DNA of 64,000 nucleotides from REDI01 sp038123735 (GTDB lineage Bacteria; Myxococcota_A; UBA796; GCA-2862545): positions 1 through 64,000 of the forward strand of contig JAYPAP010000001.1 of NCBI GenBank assembly GCA_038123735.1, in the 5' to 3' direction. The stretch's first letter is position 1, and every line of letters begins with the position of its first letter. This document shows positions 45,317 to 54,175 of the stretch, in pieces. The position numbers and the translations under genes are program-made. The notes below the pieces were generated by a model, which was given only the letters and a program-made list of their open reading frames with translations, was not told the DNA's origin and did no database searches.

Positions 45317-46150
45317 CTATTGGTCGGGGCAGGTTTCGCCTTCGCCGAGGACGGCAATTTGTCCGATCTTCATGACGACGATCGAGTACTCGGAGTAGCT
45401 ATATTGAACAGGGCCTGTTGCGCAGATTGTGTCGCCCAAATCAGGATTTTGGCGGCGCCGGCTCAGTTCGGCGTCCAGGTTGACGAAGACCTCTGCGCCG
45501 CTGGCAAGCCGCACCCCGAATTGGCCGAACGTATCGGGGTCGGTCACGATCTCGCCTTGGACTCGCCGCACCTCACCGACATCGCTCGCCTCGAGAGCAC
45601 GGTCGATGGACTCATATTTAATCGGCCGTGAGTCCCGATATACCTCGACAATATCGTGCGCGTAGACCATATCGAAGTCGAAGTTGGTACGAACGGCCCG
45701 GATGCGCATTCTCACGCGATCACCTACGTCAAAGTGGGCGACCTTGGAGTCCCCCACCACGAATAGGCCACCGGAGTCATCTTCAATAAAGTAGTTGCCG
45801 TAGTACTTTTCGTCGGCTCGGTCGCATCCACTAAGCTTCATGTACCAACGCGGATGGAGCGTTACGACGCCTTCGACTTCAACAGGAAGTTTTGAGGTGG
45901 TACCTACGTCTTCACAATTTGCGCTCCCGTACGCATCGTCGGTACCGAATAAGAGCTCGCCGTCGGTGGGGAATAGGTCCCGCTTGAGGTCGCCGATCGT
46001 CGTTCCGGTACCCGTGAGTCCGTAGGGCTCGGTCGTAAACGCGACGCGCTCCTGAACATTATAGAACTCCCCGGCGGTGTCCCACGGGTCCAGGTCTCGT
46101 TCGCTGGTGCATCCAGCGAGGACGGCGAGGAAGAATACGGCACGCATCAT
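45317..46150 (-). CDS. Lipoprotein with two OB-fold-like domains
   Basis: 277 residues; lipobox LAGC (Cys14). The first domain (about 85-170) has VEVEGVVT, then YFIEDDSGGLFV, then VGDRVRMRIRAV, the pattern of YhcR-type OB folds found in secreted nucleases. The second (about 190-270) has VRRVQGEIVTDPDTFGQFGVRL, GDTICATGPVQYSYSEYSI. The paired ATGs at 46150 and 46147 are both possible. It lies 37 bases before the barrel gene and 69 bases after the stop of another OB-fold lipoprotein. OB folds bind single-stranded nucleic acid or oligosaccharide; nucleic acid is favoured by the neighbours. Confidence 0.78.
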   Translation of the reverse strand: MMRAVFFLAVLAGCTSERDLDPWDTAGEFYNVQERVAFTTEPYGLTGTGTTIGDLKRDLFPTDGELLFGTDDAYGSANCEDVGTTSKLPVEVEGVVTLHPRWYMKLSGCDRADEKYYGNYFIEDDSGGLFVVGDSKVAHFDVGDRVRMRIRAVRTNFDFDMVYAHDIVEVYRDSRPIKYESIDRALEASDVGEVRRVQGEIVTDPDTFGQFGVRLASGAEVFVNLDAELSRRRQNPDLGDTICATGPVQYSYSEYSIVVMKIGQIAVLGEGETCPDQ

Positions 46151-46219
46151 GGGCGGTCTCCGGGCAGGACGGGAGGCGCTGGCTCAAATCTCTACGTGAG
46201 CCAGCGCTCGTGACGCATC

Positions 46220-47083
46220 TTAGAAGGGGAAGCCCACGGCGTCGAAGTCGGAGATGTTGAATTGGATCTCGCCCTTGAACTGCCCGACGGGAGCCGAGAT
46301 TGGAAGGCAATCTCCAGCGAGGAATTCCTTCTTAATCCGCAGCACGTACTCATGGCCGTGGGTCTCGATGGTGTAGCAGGAATAGGAGCCGCAAGGTTCG
46401 CGAACTTCCTTCACCTCGGCCCAGAGCCGAACGATGTCCGCTTGGTGGTCGGCCCACTTGACCTCGGTACCATCCGTCACATCGAGCACATAGACTTCCG
46501 AAGTGTCGGCTGAAAGCTCGAAATTATCGAGTGCGACGATTTGGTAGGTGCCGAAGTAGTTAGAGACTTCGGAGACTTTGAACGAGGCGACTGCGCCAGG
46601 GCGGAGTGCGCCAAGGTCGGCAGGAATATTGATCTTGGACGAATCCGAGGAATCGGAACGATAGGTCACGATCGATACGTTCGCGTCCTGAAGCCAGATG
46701 TTCCGAGGTGTCGCTCCGTCGGGAGCATACTCGGTGTGGCTGACGACTGCGTTGGTGATCTCGAGGGGGGGATCGAAGGTCACAGTCTCCCCTTCCGCAG
46801 GTGGAGTGGCGAGCAATGCGGCGAGTCCAGCATCGTTGGTAGGCGCGGTTGTTGTGGCTTGCTCTTTGGTGAGGACGCCCCAGAAGTCGTCGGCATCAGA
46901 GGGGCCGTCGTCGCAATCAAATGACGCTGTGCCCGAATCGGTGTCGGTGTCGGTGTCGGTGTCAGTGTCGGTACCGGTGTCGGTGTCCGTGTCGATGTCG
47001 GTGTCGTCTACGGGAGCCGTGCGGCATCCTGCCGAAGCGAGGGCCAAACCTAATCCCAGACCACCGATAAGCCAAAGTCGCAT
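46220..47083 (-). CDS. Lipoprotein with Asp-Thr repeat linker and OB-fold-like domain(s)
   Basis: 287 residues from the ATG at 47083, which has AGGAGGAG just upstream. Lipobox SAGC (Cys19). A linker of about twelve Asp-Thr pairs follows the anchor, a spacer typical of surface lipoproteins in myxobacteria-like genomes. The mature domain reads EITNAVVSHTEYA, then RNIWLQDANV, then LRPGAVASFKVSEVSNYFGTYQIVAL, which fits the OB-fold pattern of the next gene. A second half with paired cysteines follows. It is first in the operon running to 39993, so its upstream region (to 47329) should hold the promoter. Confidence 0.78.
   Translation of the reverse strand: MRLWLIGGLGLGLALASAGCRTAPVDDTDIDTDTDTGTDTDTDTDTDTDSGTASFDCDDGPSDADDFWGVLTKEQATTTAPTNDAGLAALLATPPAEGETVTFDPPLEITNAVVSHTEYAPDGATPRNIWLQDANVSIVTYRSDSSDSSKINIPADLGALRPGAVASFKVSEVSNYFGTYQIVALDNFELSADTSEVYVLDVTDGTEVKWADHQADIVRLWAEVKEVREPCGSYSCYTIETHGHEYVLRIKKEFLAGDCLPISAPVGQFKGEIQFNISDFDAVGFPF
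46937..47010. repeat. Hexanucleotide tandem repeat encoding Asp-Thr
   Basis: About twelve imperfect copies of the six-base unit GTGTCG (plus strand), coding for Asp-Thr pairs on the minus strand. In-frame copy changes would alter only linker length, so it may vary between strains. Confidence 0.85.
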
Positions 47084-47166
47084 GTCTCCTCCTGCGCTAA
47101 GCGGCGCTCTTGTACCCGGAGGGGCGGGGACTCGCACCTACTTCTTTCAACGGATTCGCATCGGTT

Positions 47167-47182
47167 GGGTCACATGTGGTCC
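47167..47182. promoter_or_regulatory. Imperfect palindrome centred on CACATGTG
   Basis: The eight-base core CACATGTG is a perfect palindrome, and the outer GG and CC also pair, with two mismatches per arm. It lies in the 246-base divergent region between the OB-fold lipoprotein operon (47083) and the pseudokinase-PP2C gene (47330). Could be an operator for either; weak evidence. Confidence 0.25.
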
Positions 47183-47329
47183 ATCGCGCGCTTGTTCAAT
47201 CGATGGTAGTATGCGCACCGAGAGCGTAAAGAGCGCTATTTAACTGGATAGCAGAAGAGTGAAAGGGAGAGGGCAGCCGATTCTGGTGGAGAACTTGCTA
47301 AACAGGCGGAGCAATTTCGGAGAGTCATA

Positions 47330-48751
47330 ATGTTTGATGCGCGTCCATCGCACTTCCCTCCCGGATTACCGGTTGGCGACAATTACGTCGTTCAGGGATT
47401 GGTGCGTCTGGCGGAACGCCGCATGTTCTACCTCGCGAGCAGTGCTGGAAGTAATGGGGAGGAGAGCCCTCGCTTTTTGCTGACGGCACGATGGGAGCCC
47501 GAGCAATTCGATGCGTACGTGGCCTTTGCGGAGAGGGACCTGCGGCATCCGGGAGTCGCGGCGCCAGTCGACGTATTTCGGCAAGGTGGGCAGTTGGTGA
47601 GCGTCATCCCGTACGCTGGAGAGGGTTTGCTGCTCGATGAGGCCGCTCCGCTGTCCAACGCACGGATCTTGAACATCGCCCAACGCATCGCGGGTGCGCT
47701 GGCGTTTTTGCATGTGAACGGCGTGCGGTGTGGTCCGATTGCTCCCGCAAATATTCTGATCTCGCCTGATGGATCCGTCCGCTTATTCGACCTCGAAGTC
47801 GTCTCCATATCGGACCAGCCGGTGCCGGACGATATGCGTGGCGAGGAGCTTCAGGCATTAGGCGAGATGTTGCGTCGTTTCTGCGATGTGGAGGCAGAGA
47901 CCCTGGCCCGGTTCCTACACGCTGCGGCAGAGGGCCAATATCCGAGTCCAGCGAGCTTTGGGCGGGCACTCGAAAAGCGCTTTGATGCGCTGTATGACAT
48001 TCGCTACCCCAATCGGGTCGCCGCGATGACGGACGTAGGGCTGTTACGCCAGCTCAACGAGGATAATTGGGGCTGGGAGAAACTCTCTAATCGGGCCACA
48101 CTCTACGTCGTCGCCGACGGCATGGGTGGGCATGACGGGGGAGAAGTGGCTTCTGACCTCGCTGTTCGGACGATATTGCAGGTTGCCCATCGTTCCGAGA
48201 GCGACGCTCCACCCACGGAAGATGGCCTCGAGGGCCTGCTAGATGGGGCGTTCCAGGCGGCGAATAACACCATCAAAGCCGAGGCGGAACGTCGAGATAC
48301 GGACATGGGTACGACCTTGGTCTCGATGTTGATGGTCGACGAGAAGCGAGCATATGTGGCGAATGTCGGGGATTCTCGTGCGTACGTCCTCCGGCAGAAT
48401 GCCCTCCACCAAGTGACGGTGGACCACAGCTTAGTAGCCAAGTGGGTAGAGCGTGGACGGATCACCGAGGAAGAGGCGCGTCACCATCCGCACAGCAACA
48501 TTCTCTTGCGAACGGTGGGTACGGAGAGGGATGTTGAGATCGACCTCTTTCGCCTCGATGTCGAGCCGGGTGATCGCATCTTGATGTGCTCGGATGGTCT
48601 GTGGGGCGAGGTCGAGGATCGAGATATTGAGTCGATCATGAACTCCTACGCCGACCCGCGAACCGCGGCGCGAGAGTTGGTGCGCGCCAGTCATCAAGGT
48701 GGCGGAAAAGACAACGTGACCCTGATGATCGTATCGGTGCCAGCCGCCTAG
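47330..48751 (+). CDS. Kinase-like (pseudokinase) domain fused to PP2C phosphatase
   Basis: 473 residues; GGAGAG seven bases before the ATG. Residues 1-225 resemble a Ser/Thr kinase C-lobe, but the HRDLKPxNIL loop reads CGPIAPANIL, so catalytic Asp and Lys are absent; DFG is DLE and no Gly-rich loop is seen. Residues 235-473 are a complete PP2C phosphatase: RQLNEDN, VADGMGGHDGGEVAS, MGTTL, ANVGDSRAYVLR, DHSL, CSDGLW and GGKDNVTLMIV, with all metal-binding Asp. It should remove phosphate from Ser/Thr, perhaps opposing kinases whose marks the FHA proteins read. Its stop overlaps the convergent sulfatase-like gene by four bases (CTAG). Confidence 0.88.
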   Translation: MFDARPSHFPPGLPVGDNYVVQGLVRLAERRMFYLASSAGSNGEESPRFLLTARWEPEQFDAYVAFAERDLRHPGVAAPVDVFRQGGQLVSVIPYAGEGLLLDEAAPLSNARILNIAQRIAGALAFLHVNGVRCGPIAPANILISPDGSVRLFDLEVVSISDQPVPDDMRGEELQALGEMLRRFCDVEAETLARFLHAAAEGQYPSPASFGRALEKRFDALYDIRYPNRVAAMTDVGLLRQLNEDNWGWEKLSNRATLYVVADGMGGHDGGEVASDLAVRTILQVAHRSESDAPPTEDGLEGLLDGAFQAANNTIKAEAERRDTDMGTTLVSMLMVDEKRAYVANVGDSRAYVLRQNALHQVTVDHSLVAKWVERGRITEEEARHHPHSNILLRTVGTERDVEIDLFRLDVEPGDRILMCSDGLWGEVEDRDIESIMNSYADPRTAARELVRASHQGGGKDNVTLMIVSVPAA

Positions 48752-51109
48752 GGCGCCAGATACCCAGCTTGTTCGAGGCCCTGGCGTACCGATGCGTCCA
48801 GCATGATCGTGTCCTTGGATTCCCGCGGGAGAATCGGCACATACGCCGGGCTCATCGTGTATTCCAAACCATTTACGGTCTGAGTGGAGGCGCCGAGTGG
48901 GATGGGGAACGGCCCCAGCATGGATGGGCCGGTGCTCGTGGCCCAGGCGGTCGGCGGAGTCCCAGGGAAGTAGGCTTCCGTGAGGTGGGACCAGTCACTG
49001 GGCAGCTCGATCCTCCATTCCTTGGACGGCGTGCGCGTGAGCGTCGGCTTGTGACGCGATGCATGGGGCGTCGAACCCCAGACGCGGTCGGAGGCTGACC
49101 GCACGGAGATGGAGCGGGGAGTGCCTGGGCGGTACGCGGACGTCGCGCGGAGTCCGAATCGGAACACGGTCTCCGCCGGCAAGCCATGGGCGTCTTGGAG
49201 GGCCGCTCGCCACGGAGCGTAGTCCGGATTTGGGGAATTACCAACGTTTGCACGGGGTAACGGAGTAAGCTGCTCGGTGCCGGCGTGGGTCTCATACCGG
49301 GTTCCGTCCGCAATCACGCCCCATCGGTCAAATCCGTAGAGCGGGTATCCGAGGGGGATGGGACGAACTTCCGTTTCGCCCGCCTGCAGCGCCTTTCCAG
49401 CCGATGGCCAGTCGATCCCGAAGTGATGGGTCAGGGTGGGGGCGATGTCGAGGATCGACGCCGGAGTGTCTATGCGTTTGCCCGGCTCAAACCCCTGACC
49501 ACGGATCACCAGGGGGATTCTCACCAACTCCTGATGGAGGGTGTGGCCATGCTCGAAGGCACCATGGTCCCAAAACTCTTCTCCATGGTCCGAAAAGACG
49601 ATGATCAGGTCATCGGGCCGAAGATGGGCGTCAAGACGCTGTAGCTGGGCATCCGCATAGGCGATGTTGTTGTCATAGCGGTCGATGATCCAGCGTCGAA
49701 CTGCGGGATCCTGCGTATCGGCTTGAGAGCGAAGAAAGCTGTCCCCGTGGGGCCACTGTGTAGGGGGTGGACCTGCGAAGCGATGCCGAAATTCGCCAGG
49801 TTCCTCATAGGGAAGGTGGGGATCCATGATGTGAAGAACGAGCACTGCGTCCCGGTCGGGGTGGGTTGTTAGCCACTCGGCGGCGCGGTCGACCTGGCGG
49901 GTTGCCGANNNNNNNNNNGTCTAAGTGGTGGATCTCGTGATGTCCAAAGCCAGCATCCCCGCCGAAATGGCGCGATAAGTATAGGTTTGCGCCAAAGAGC
50001 ACAGTGTCGATGCCCTGGGCCCGAAGATGCCCCGGCCACTTTGGCGCGTCCGAGAATGACCATGGATGGGCCCCGGTAAGTACGGCCCGGTAGGCAGGCA
50101 GGGTCCAAGGAGATACCGAGTATGCCTCATCATATATGGTACTTTGCTTGGCTAGTTTGGTGAGCCAGGGAGCGGTGTCTCTTTCATATCCGTACAGCGG
50201 GAGATGGTCCGGCCGCAGGGTGTCGATGAAGAGGAGGATGGCGCGTCGAGGAGAGCGAACGCGAGAGGCAATCCGTGGGTTTTCGATAAATACGTAGTCG
50301 AGGGTGGTCGTCTCTCCAGGCGAGGTGCGCGCCGTGAGCGTGACCGTCTGCCCAGCCCACTCGGAGAGGTTGAGTCGAATGAGGCCGGGGCCGTCACCCG
50401 CCATAAGTTGTTGCTCCCAAACAAGCGTCGTCCCGGCGGAATGGGACACGTCGAATGCGAGGGTGGCGCCATCGCCCGCGGGGAGGTCCCCGGTGAAGGA
50501 TGGGAGGATTTTGGGGGTGAACGTGAGCTCGCCCGAAACCGGAACTTCGACCCGCGCGGAGACACGGCCGGGGGCCGGGATGAGGAGTCCAGGTCTGGTT
50601 TGGTGGGCAGTATGGTGGGTATATCGGACAAAGTCGTCGGCGCTGGAGGTGCCTGACCAGGCAAAGTTCAGCCGGTTCTCTCGGGCGGTTGCCTGGGGCG
50701 AACGGAGCGTGACGCCGTTGGGAGGCTTCTCTGTGTTCGTTGTCCTGAGCAGCACGTGCGACCCTTTCCAGGAGACTCCGCGACTCATGGGCTTGCCGTT
50801 CCTGTCGAAGAGCCGGGCCGCCCGCTCGCGCGGCCCATGAGTTGGGATCTTGCTGCGATAGACGCCGGAAGAAGAGGGGGACCACTCGGATAGGGGAATG
50901 TATTCGGGCGGTGCGGAGCCGGACCGCGTGTCGTTCGGGATGTCGATTTCGGTAAAGGGCGCCAAGTCGAGGGCCAGCCCGGGGGTTGAGTGTTCGGACG
51001 GCGCCGGTCGCACCCCGGGAAGTGGGGTTTGGCCCGAAGAACAGGACATGACCCAAGCGGCGGTCATCGCCGTTGCGAGCGCTCGAATAGTTGGGGGTTG
51101 GCCAATCAT
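48748..51109 (-). CDS. Sulfatase/alkaline-phosphatase superfamily lipoprotein, interrupted by an assembly gap
   Basis: About 786 residues. I take the ATG at 51109, giving a lipobox VMSC (Cys23); an ATG at 51145 is possible. Residues to about 320 are beta-rich. The catalytic domain opens with LLFIDTLRPDHLPLYGY, and the nucleophile segment reads WTLPAYRAVLTG, aligned to the sulfatase CxPSR motif, so the formylglycine Cys is Thr. After ten Ns (49909-49918) the other frame continues with VLVLHIMDPHLPYEEP and later VFSDHGEEFWDHG, the remaining metal ligands. Thr is the nucleophile in several alkaline-phosphatase relatives, so a phosphate or sulfate ester hydrolase or transferase is likely. Divergent from the TonB receptor. 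Confidence 0.8.
49909..49918. other. Scaffold gap (10 N) inside sulfatase-like gene
   Basis: Ten Ns with unrelated flanks. The reading frames on both sides clearly belong to one protein, and little sequence seems missing because family motifs continue soon after the gap. Confidence 0.9.
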
Positions 51110-51276
51110 AGGGATTTGGACTAACCGGGCCGGCTCAGCGGGCATGGCTTTCCATGACGCTCCATACCATCGGACCGTGAACACGCCCGGTGGACACAGG
51201 CACTCTGAAGGTCGAGCCGGGAAGCGGCTTGAGCGGCATCGTTGAGCGGGGTCGCCAAAGATCGCGTCCAACGAGG

Positions 51277-51342
51277 TTGACTTTACGGCCTCATACCTGT
51301 AACTCTACCAACTCGCGTTTTATCCGCGCAAAGCTTTATAAA
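51277..51342 (+). promoter_or_regulatory. Candidate promoter region for the TonB receptor gene
   Basis: This AT-richer part of the 282-base divergent region contains TTGACT (51277-51282), close to the -35 consensus, with TAACTC 17 bases on, a poor -10. A better -10-like TATAAA lies at 51337-51342 but lacks a good -35. One of them probably drives the gene starting at 51392. The rest of 51110-51391 shows nothing recognisable. Confidence 0.3.
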
Positions 51343-51391
51343 TCTCCATTAATCGGTTTTAACCTTCCGACTCAACGTAAGGACGGGTGTT

Positions 51392-54166
51392 ATGCTCCCA
51401 TTCCGACTGCGAATGGCCCACATTGCAGCATTATTCATGGCGGTAGCGGCATTGTTCGTTGCCAACCCAGCATTTGCGCAAACTACCGGGCAAATCCGGG
51501 GCGAAGTTGTCGACGCTGACGATTTCGGGATCCCTGGCGTAGAAATCACACTTACTGGCGAGAAGCTCATCGGTGGTTCGCAGGTTCGGACAACGAACGT
51601 CGATGGCGCGTTTACGTTCGTAGAGCTTCCCCCGGGGCCCTACCAGATCGTGGCGGCCAAAGAGGGCCTCCCCACGGTCACTGTCACCGACATCCAGGTC
51701 AACCTGGGTCGTACCACCAGTCAGCGGGTGCTGATGGAGGTGGGTGCAGAGACCGTCGATGTCGTTGGTCAAAAGCCGGTTGTTGACGTTGAGGATGTGA
51801 GTCGCGGACAAGTCCTGACCAAACAATTCCTGCAGCAGATCCCGACCGGGCGAAGCTACCAGACCGCCGTTCAAATGGCGAACGGCGTCGTGGGTGGCTC
51901 GAACCCGAACATGGCGGGCGCGGCGTCGAACGAAAATACGTACATGGTCGATGGAGCCACGATTACCGACCCAGTCACCGGTACGTTCTCCGTCAACTTC
52001 AACTACGACGCGATTGAGCAGATCGAGGTCCTCCTGGGCGGCTTCATGCCGGAGTATGGGCAGTCCCTCGGCGGTATCATCAACCTCGTCACGGATTCAG
52101 GTACGAACAACCTTGAGTTTGATACGTCCGTTTATTATCGAAACGGTAATTGGCGTCGCAAGAAGGATGCGCGGTACACGGCAGACGGTCAGCAACTCGG
52201 GCCAACTGACTTCGATACCAACTTTCAATTCCTTCAAATCGCGGCCCGCGTGTCCGGTCCAATCGTTCGCGACCGGGCGTGGTTCATCGTGAGCTACCAG
52301 CACTCACGGACCCTCATCGCGAACACCGGCATCCCACTCCCGCGCGATTTCGATGGTCACTACGTGCTCGCGAAGGTCACCGTCCAGCCAAATGCGGAGC
52401 ACCGACTCACGGCATTTGCGCAGATGAACCCCACCAGCATCGACAACACAGACCAGAGCGATGTGTTCGTGCGGCCGGAGGCCCAAGGGCGCCAGTATCA
52501 GGGCGGCGTTGTCACCCAAGGGCGCTGGCAGTGGTTCCTCGGGGCCAACAGCAACCTGGACACCCAATTCGTATACCAGAAGTTGTTCCTTGAGATTGGC
52601 GGTGTCCCATGTACACACAGCACCAATCTCGGCTACCACCCATGCAAGCCGAACGAAGTTGAGAACGACGTTGACTGGACCACCCCAGGTCGTTTCGGCC
52701 GATTTGGTGCGTACGACTCGATCAACTACTACTTCTTCTATTTCGACGACCGGTCGCGGTACCAAGCGAGCTCGAAGCTGAGCCTTCTCTCCCTCCAGGA
52801 TCCGCTCGGTGGCACCCACGATGTGAAGATGGGCGTTGAGGGCGTGCAGACCGTGTGGGACCAACTCCGCGGATACAACTCCAACCTTTACTACAACGAC
52901 CTGAACGGAACGGGTTGGGACCCGACAACCTTCGCGAACTGGTACCGCGTCGAGACCACTGGTCCGATCAACTTCCGGACCACCGGCTCGCAATGGAACT
53001 GGTTCATCCAGGATGCGTACAAGCCGGTCAGCAATTTGGTGATCAAGGGCGGTATCCGGTACGACAACTCCGTGATGCGCAACGATGTCGGCGACCCGGT
53101 CGTGGCGCAGAGCTTGTGGGGGCCTCGTCTCTACGCGTCGTGGGACCCATTTGGTGACCAAAAGACAAAGATTGCCGGTGGTTTCGGCCGGTTCAATGAT
53201 GCGGGCCGCCTCGGCGTCGCAAGCTACACTTCGAAGGCTTCCACAGGCGCGAAGATTTGGTACGGCGAGATCAACCAATCCTATGTGGACTTTGCGTCGG
53301 GCCAAGGCTCGGTGGTTGTCTACCAGCCACGGGAAAACCCCGTCGTCGCCCACGATACGCTTCGGTCTCCTCGCGCAGATGAATTCACGTTGACCATGTC
53401 GCGAGAAATTGTGCGGGATGTGGCGATCACAACCGGTGGTTCGTACAAGATGACTCGATTCATCTTCGAACCCGATGAGCAGAACATCATCTACGATGAG
53501 GATGGTTCAGCGGNNNNNNNNNNTTCAGCGGTCATCGGCTCCCGGTATGGAAATAACCAGCAGTCCTATCCACGATTGAGGACACCGCAGCTGGCTCGCC
53601 GGAACTATCTCCAGTGGGATACCACCCTCCAGAAGGCGTACTCTCGCCGGTGGTTCGGTTCTGCGACCTACACGTACACGCTCAGTAGCGGTTCATCGCT
53701 CTCATCGCTCTCGGGTTCGTTCCTGAATGATCCGCAGACCCAGTATAACTACGGGCCTCTCATCTCAACGGACATTCGCCACGTGGTTAAGGCCTTTGGT
53801 TCTTGGGTTCTTCCCACCGACCCGTGGAATCAGACGATTGGATTCTCGTTCTTCTACTACAGCGGTCAGCCGCTCGAGCGCTTCTACTGGCGGGACTCTC
53901 CCGGTGGTGGTGGTGGATACGGTCTCCGTATTCGTCCGCGCGGCTTATACACGCGATTCCCACCAGAGTGGAGTCTCTCGCTGCAGTTCAGCCAAGACAT
54001 TGATGTCCGTCGCGGAAAGGTTCGTCTCGAGGCGCAGTTCCAAAACGTGTTCAATAACCGAGCACCGACCAACTTCCTCGGCGCGTTCTACCAACAGAAC
54101 CGCCTCCTCACCGCCGCCCGTCAGGCCCCGCTGCGAATCCAGCTCGGCGCTCGGTACGAGTTCTAG
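51392..54166 (+). CDS. TonB-dependent receptor with N-terminal carboxypeptidase-regulatory-like domain (Oar-like)
   Basis: About 918 residues once a false gap is collapsed. Signal peptide to about residue 30 (PAFA-Q). Residues 32-115 form a CarboxypepD_reg-like domain (GQIRGEVVDADDFGIPGVEITLTG, then FVELPPGPYQI). The plug follows with TYMVDGATITDP and DAIEQIEVLLGGFMPEYGQSLGGIINLVTDSG. The barrel runs to the last strand, LGARYEF, ending in Phe. This layout is typical of Oar-like receptors, which move large ligands or proteins across the outer membrane. AAGGA precedes the ATG. Ten Ns at 53514-53523 are flanked by identical TTCAGCGG. Two lipoprotein genes follow at once. Confidence 0.9.
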   Translation: MLPFRLRMAHIAALFMAVAALFVANPAFAQTTGQIRGEVVDADDFGIPGVEITLTGEKLIGGSQVRTTNVDGAFTFVELPPGPYQIVAAKEGLPTVTVTDIQVNLGRTTSQRVLMEVGAETVDVVGQKPVVDVEDVSRGQVLTKQFLQQIPTGRSYQTAVQMANGVVGGSNPNMAGAASNENTYMVDGATITDPVTGTFSVNFNYDAIEQIEVLLGGFMPEYGQSLGGIINLVTDSGTNNLEFDTSVYYRNGNWRRKKDARYTADGQQLGPTDFDTNFQFLQIAARVSGPIVRDRAWFIVSYQHSRTLIANTGIPLPRDFDGHYVLAKVTVQPNAEHRLTAFAQMNPTSIDNTDQSDVFVRPEAQGRQYQGGVVTQGRWQWFLGANSNLDTQFVYQKLFLEIGGVPCTHSTNLGYHPCKPNEVENDVDWTTPGRFGRFGAYDSINYYFFYFDDRSRYQASSKLSLLSLQDPLGGTHDVKMGVEGVQTVWDQLRGYNSNLYYNDLNGTGWDPTTFANWYRVETTGPINFRTTGSQWNWFIQDAYKPVSNLVIKGGIRYDNSVMRNDVGDPVVAQSLWGPRLYASWDPFGDQKTKIAGGFGRFNDAGRLGVASYTSKASTGAKIWYGEINQSYVDFASGQGSVVVYQPRENPVVAHDTLRSPRADEFTLTMSREIVRDVAITTGGSYKMTRFIFEPDEQNIIYDEDGSAXXXXSAVIGSRYGNNQQSYPRLRTPQLARRNYLQWDTTLQKAYSRRWFGSATYTYTLSSGSSLSSLSGSFLNDPQTQYNYGPLISTDIRHVVKAFGSWVLPTDPWNQTIGFSFFYYSGQPLERFYWRDSPGGGGGYGLRIRPRGLYTRFPPEWSLSLQFSQDIDVRRGKVRLEAQFQNVFNNRAPTNFLGAFYQQNRLLTAARQAPLRIQLGARYEF
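53506..53531. other. Probable false gap: 10 N between identical 8-base ends
   Basis: TTCAGCGG occurs immediately before (53506-53513) and after (53524-53531) the N run. Merging the two copies removes 18 bases, keeps the receptor frame and gives a smooth DEDGSAVIGSR. The contigs most likely overlap. Confidence 0.75.
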
Positions 54167-54175
54167 GAGACCACT

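Noticed and set aside
46937..47010. Short tandem repeats as a CRISPR array
   Set aside because: Six-base units with no spacers, in frame and encoding Asp-Thr pairs; no cas genes in the window.
52304..53353. 349-codon open frame on the minus strand
   Set aside because: Antisense shadow of the TonB receptor in GC-rich DNA; no ribosome site and no recognisable domain.
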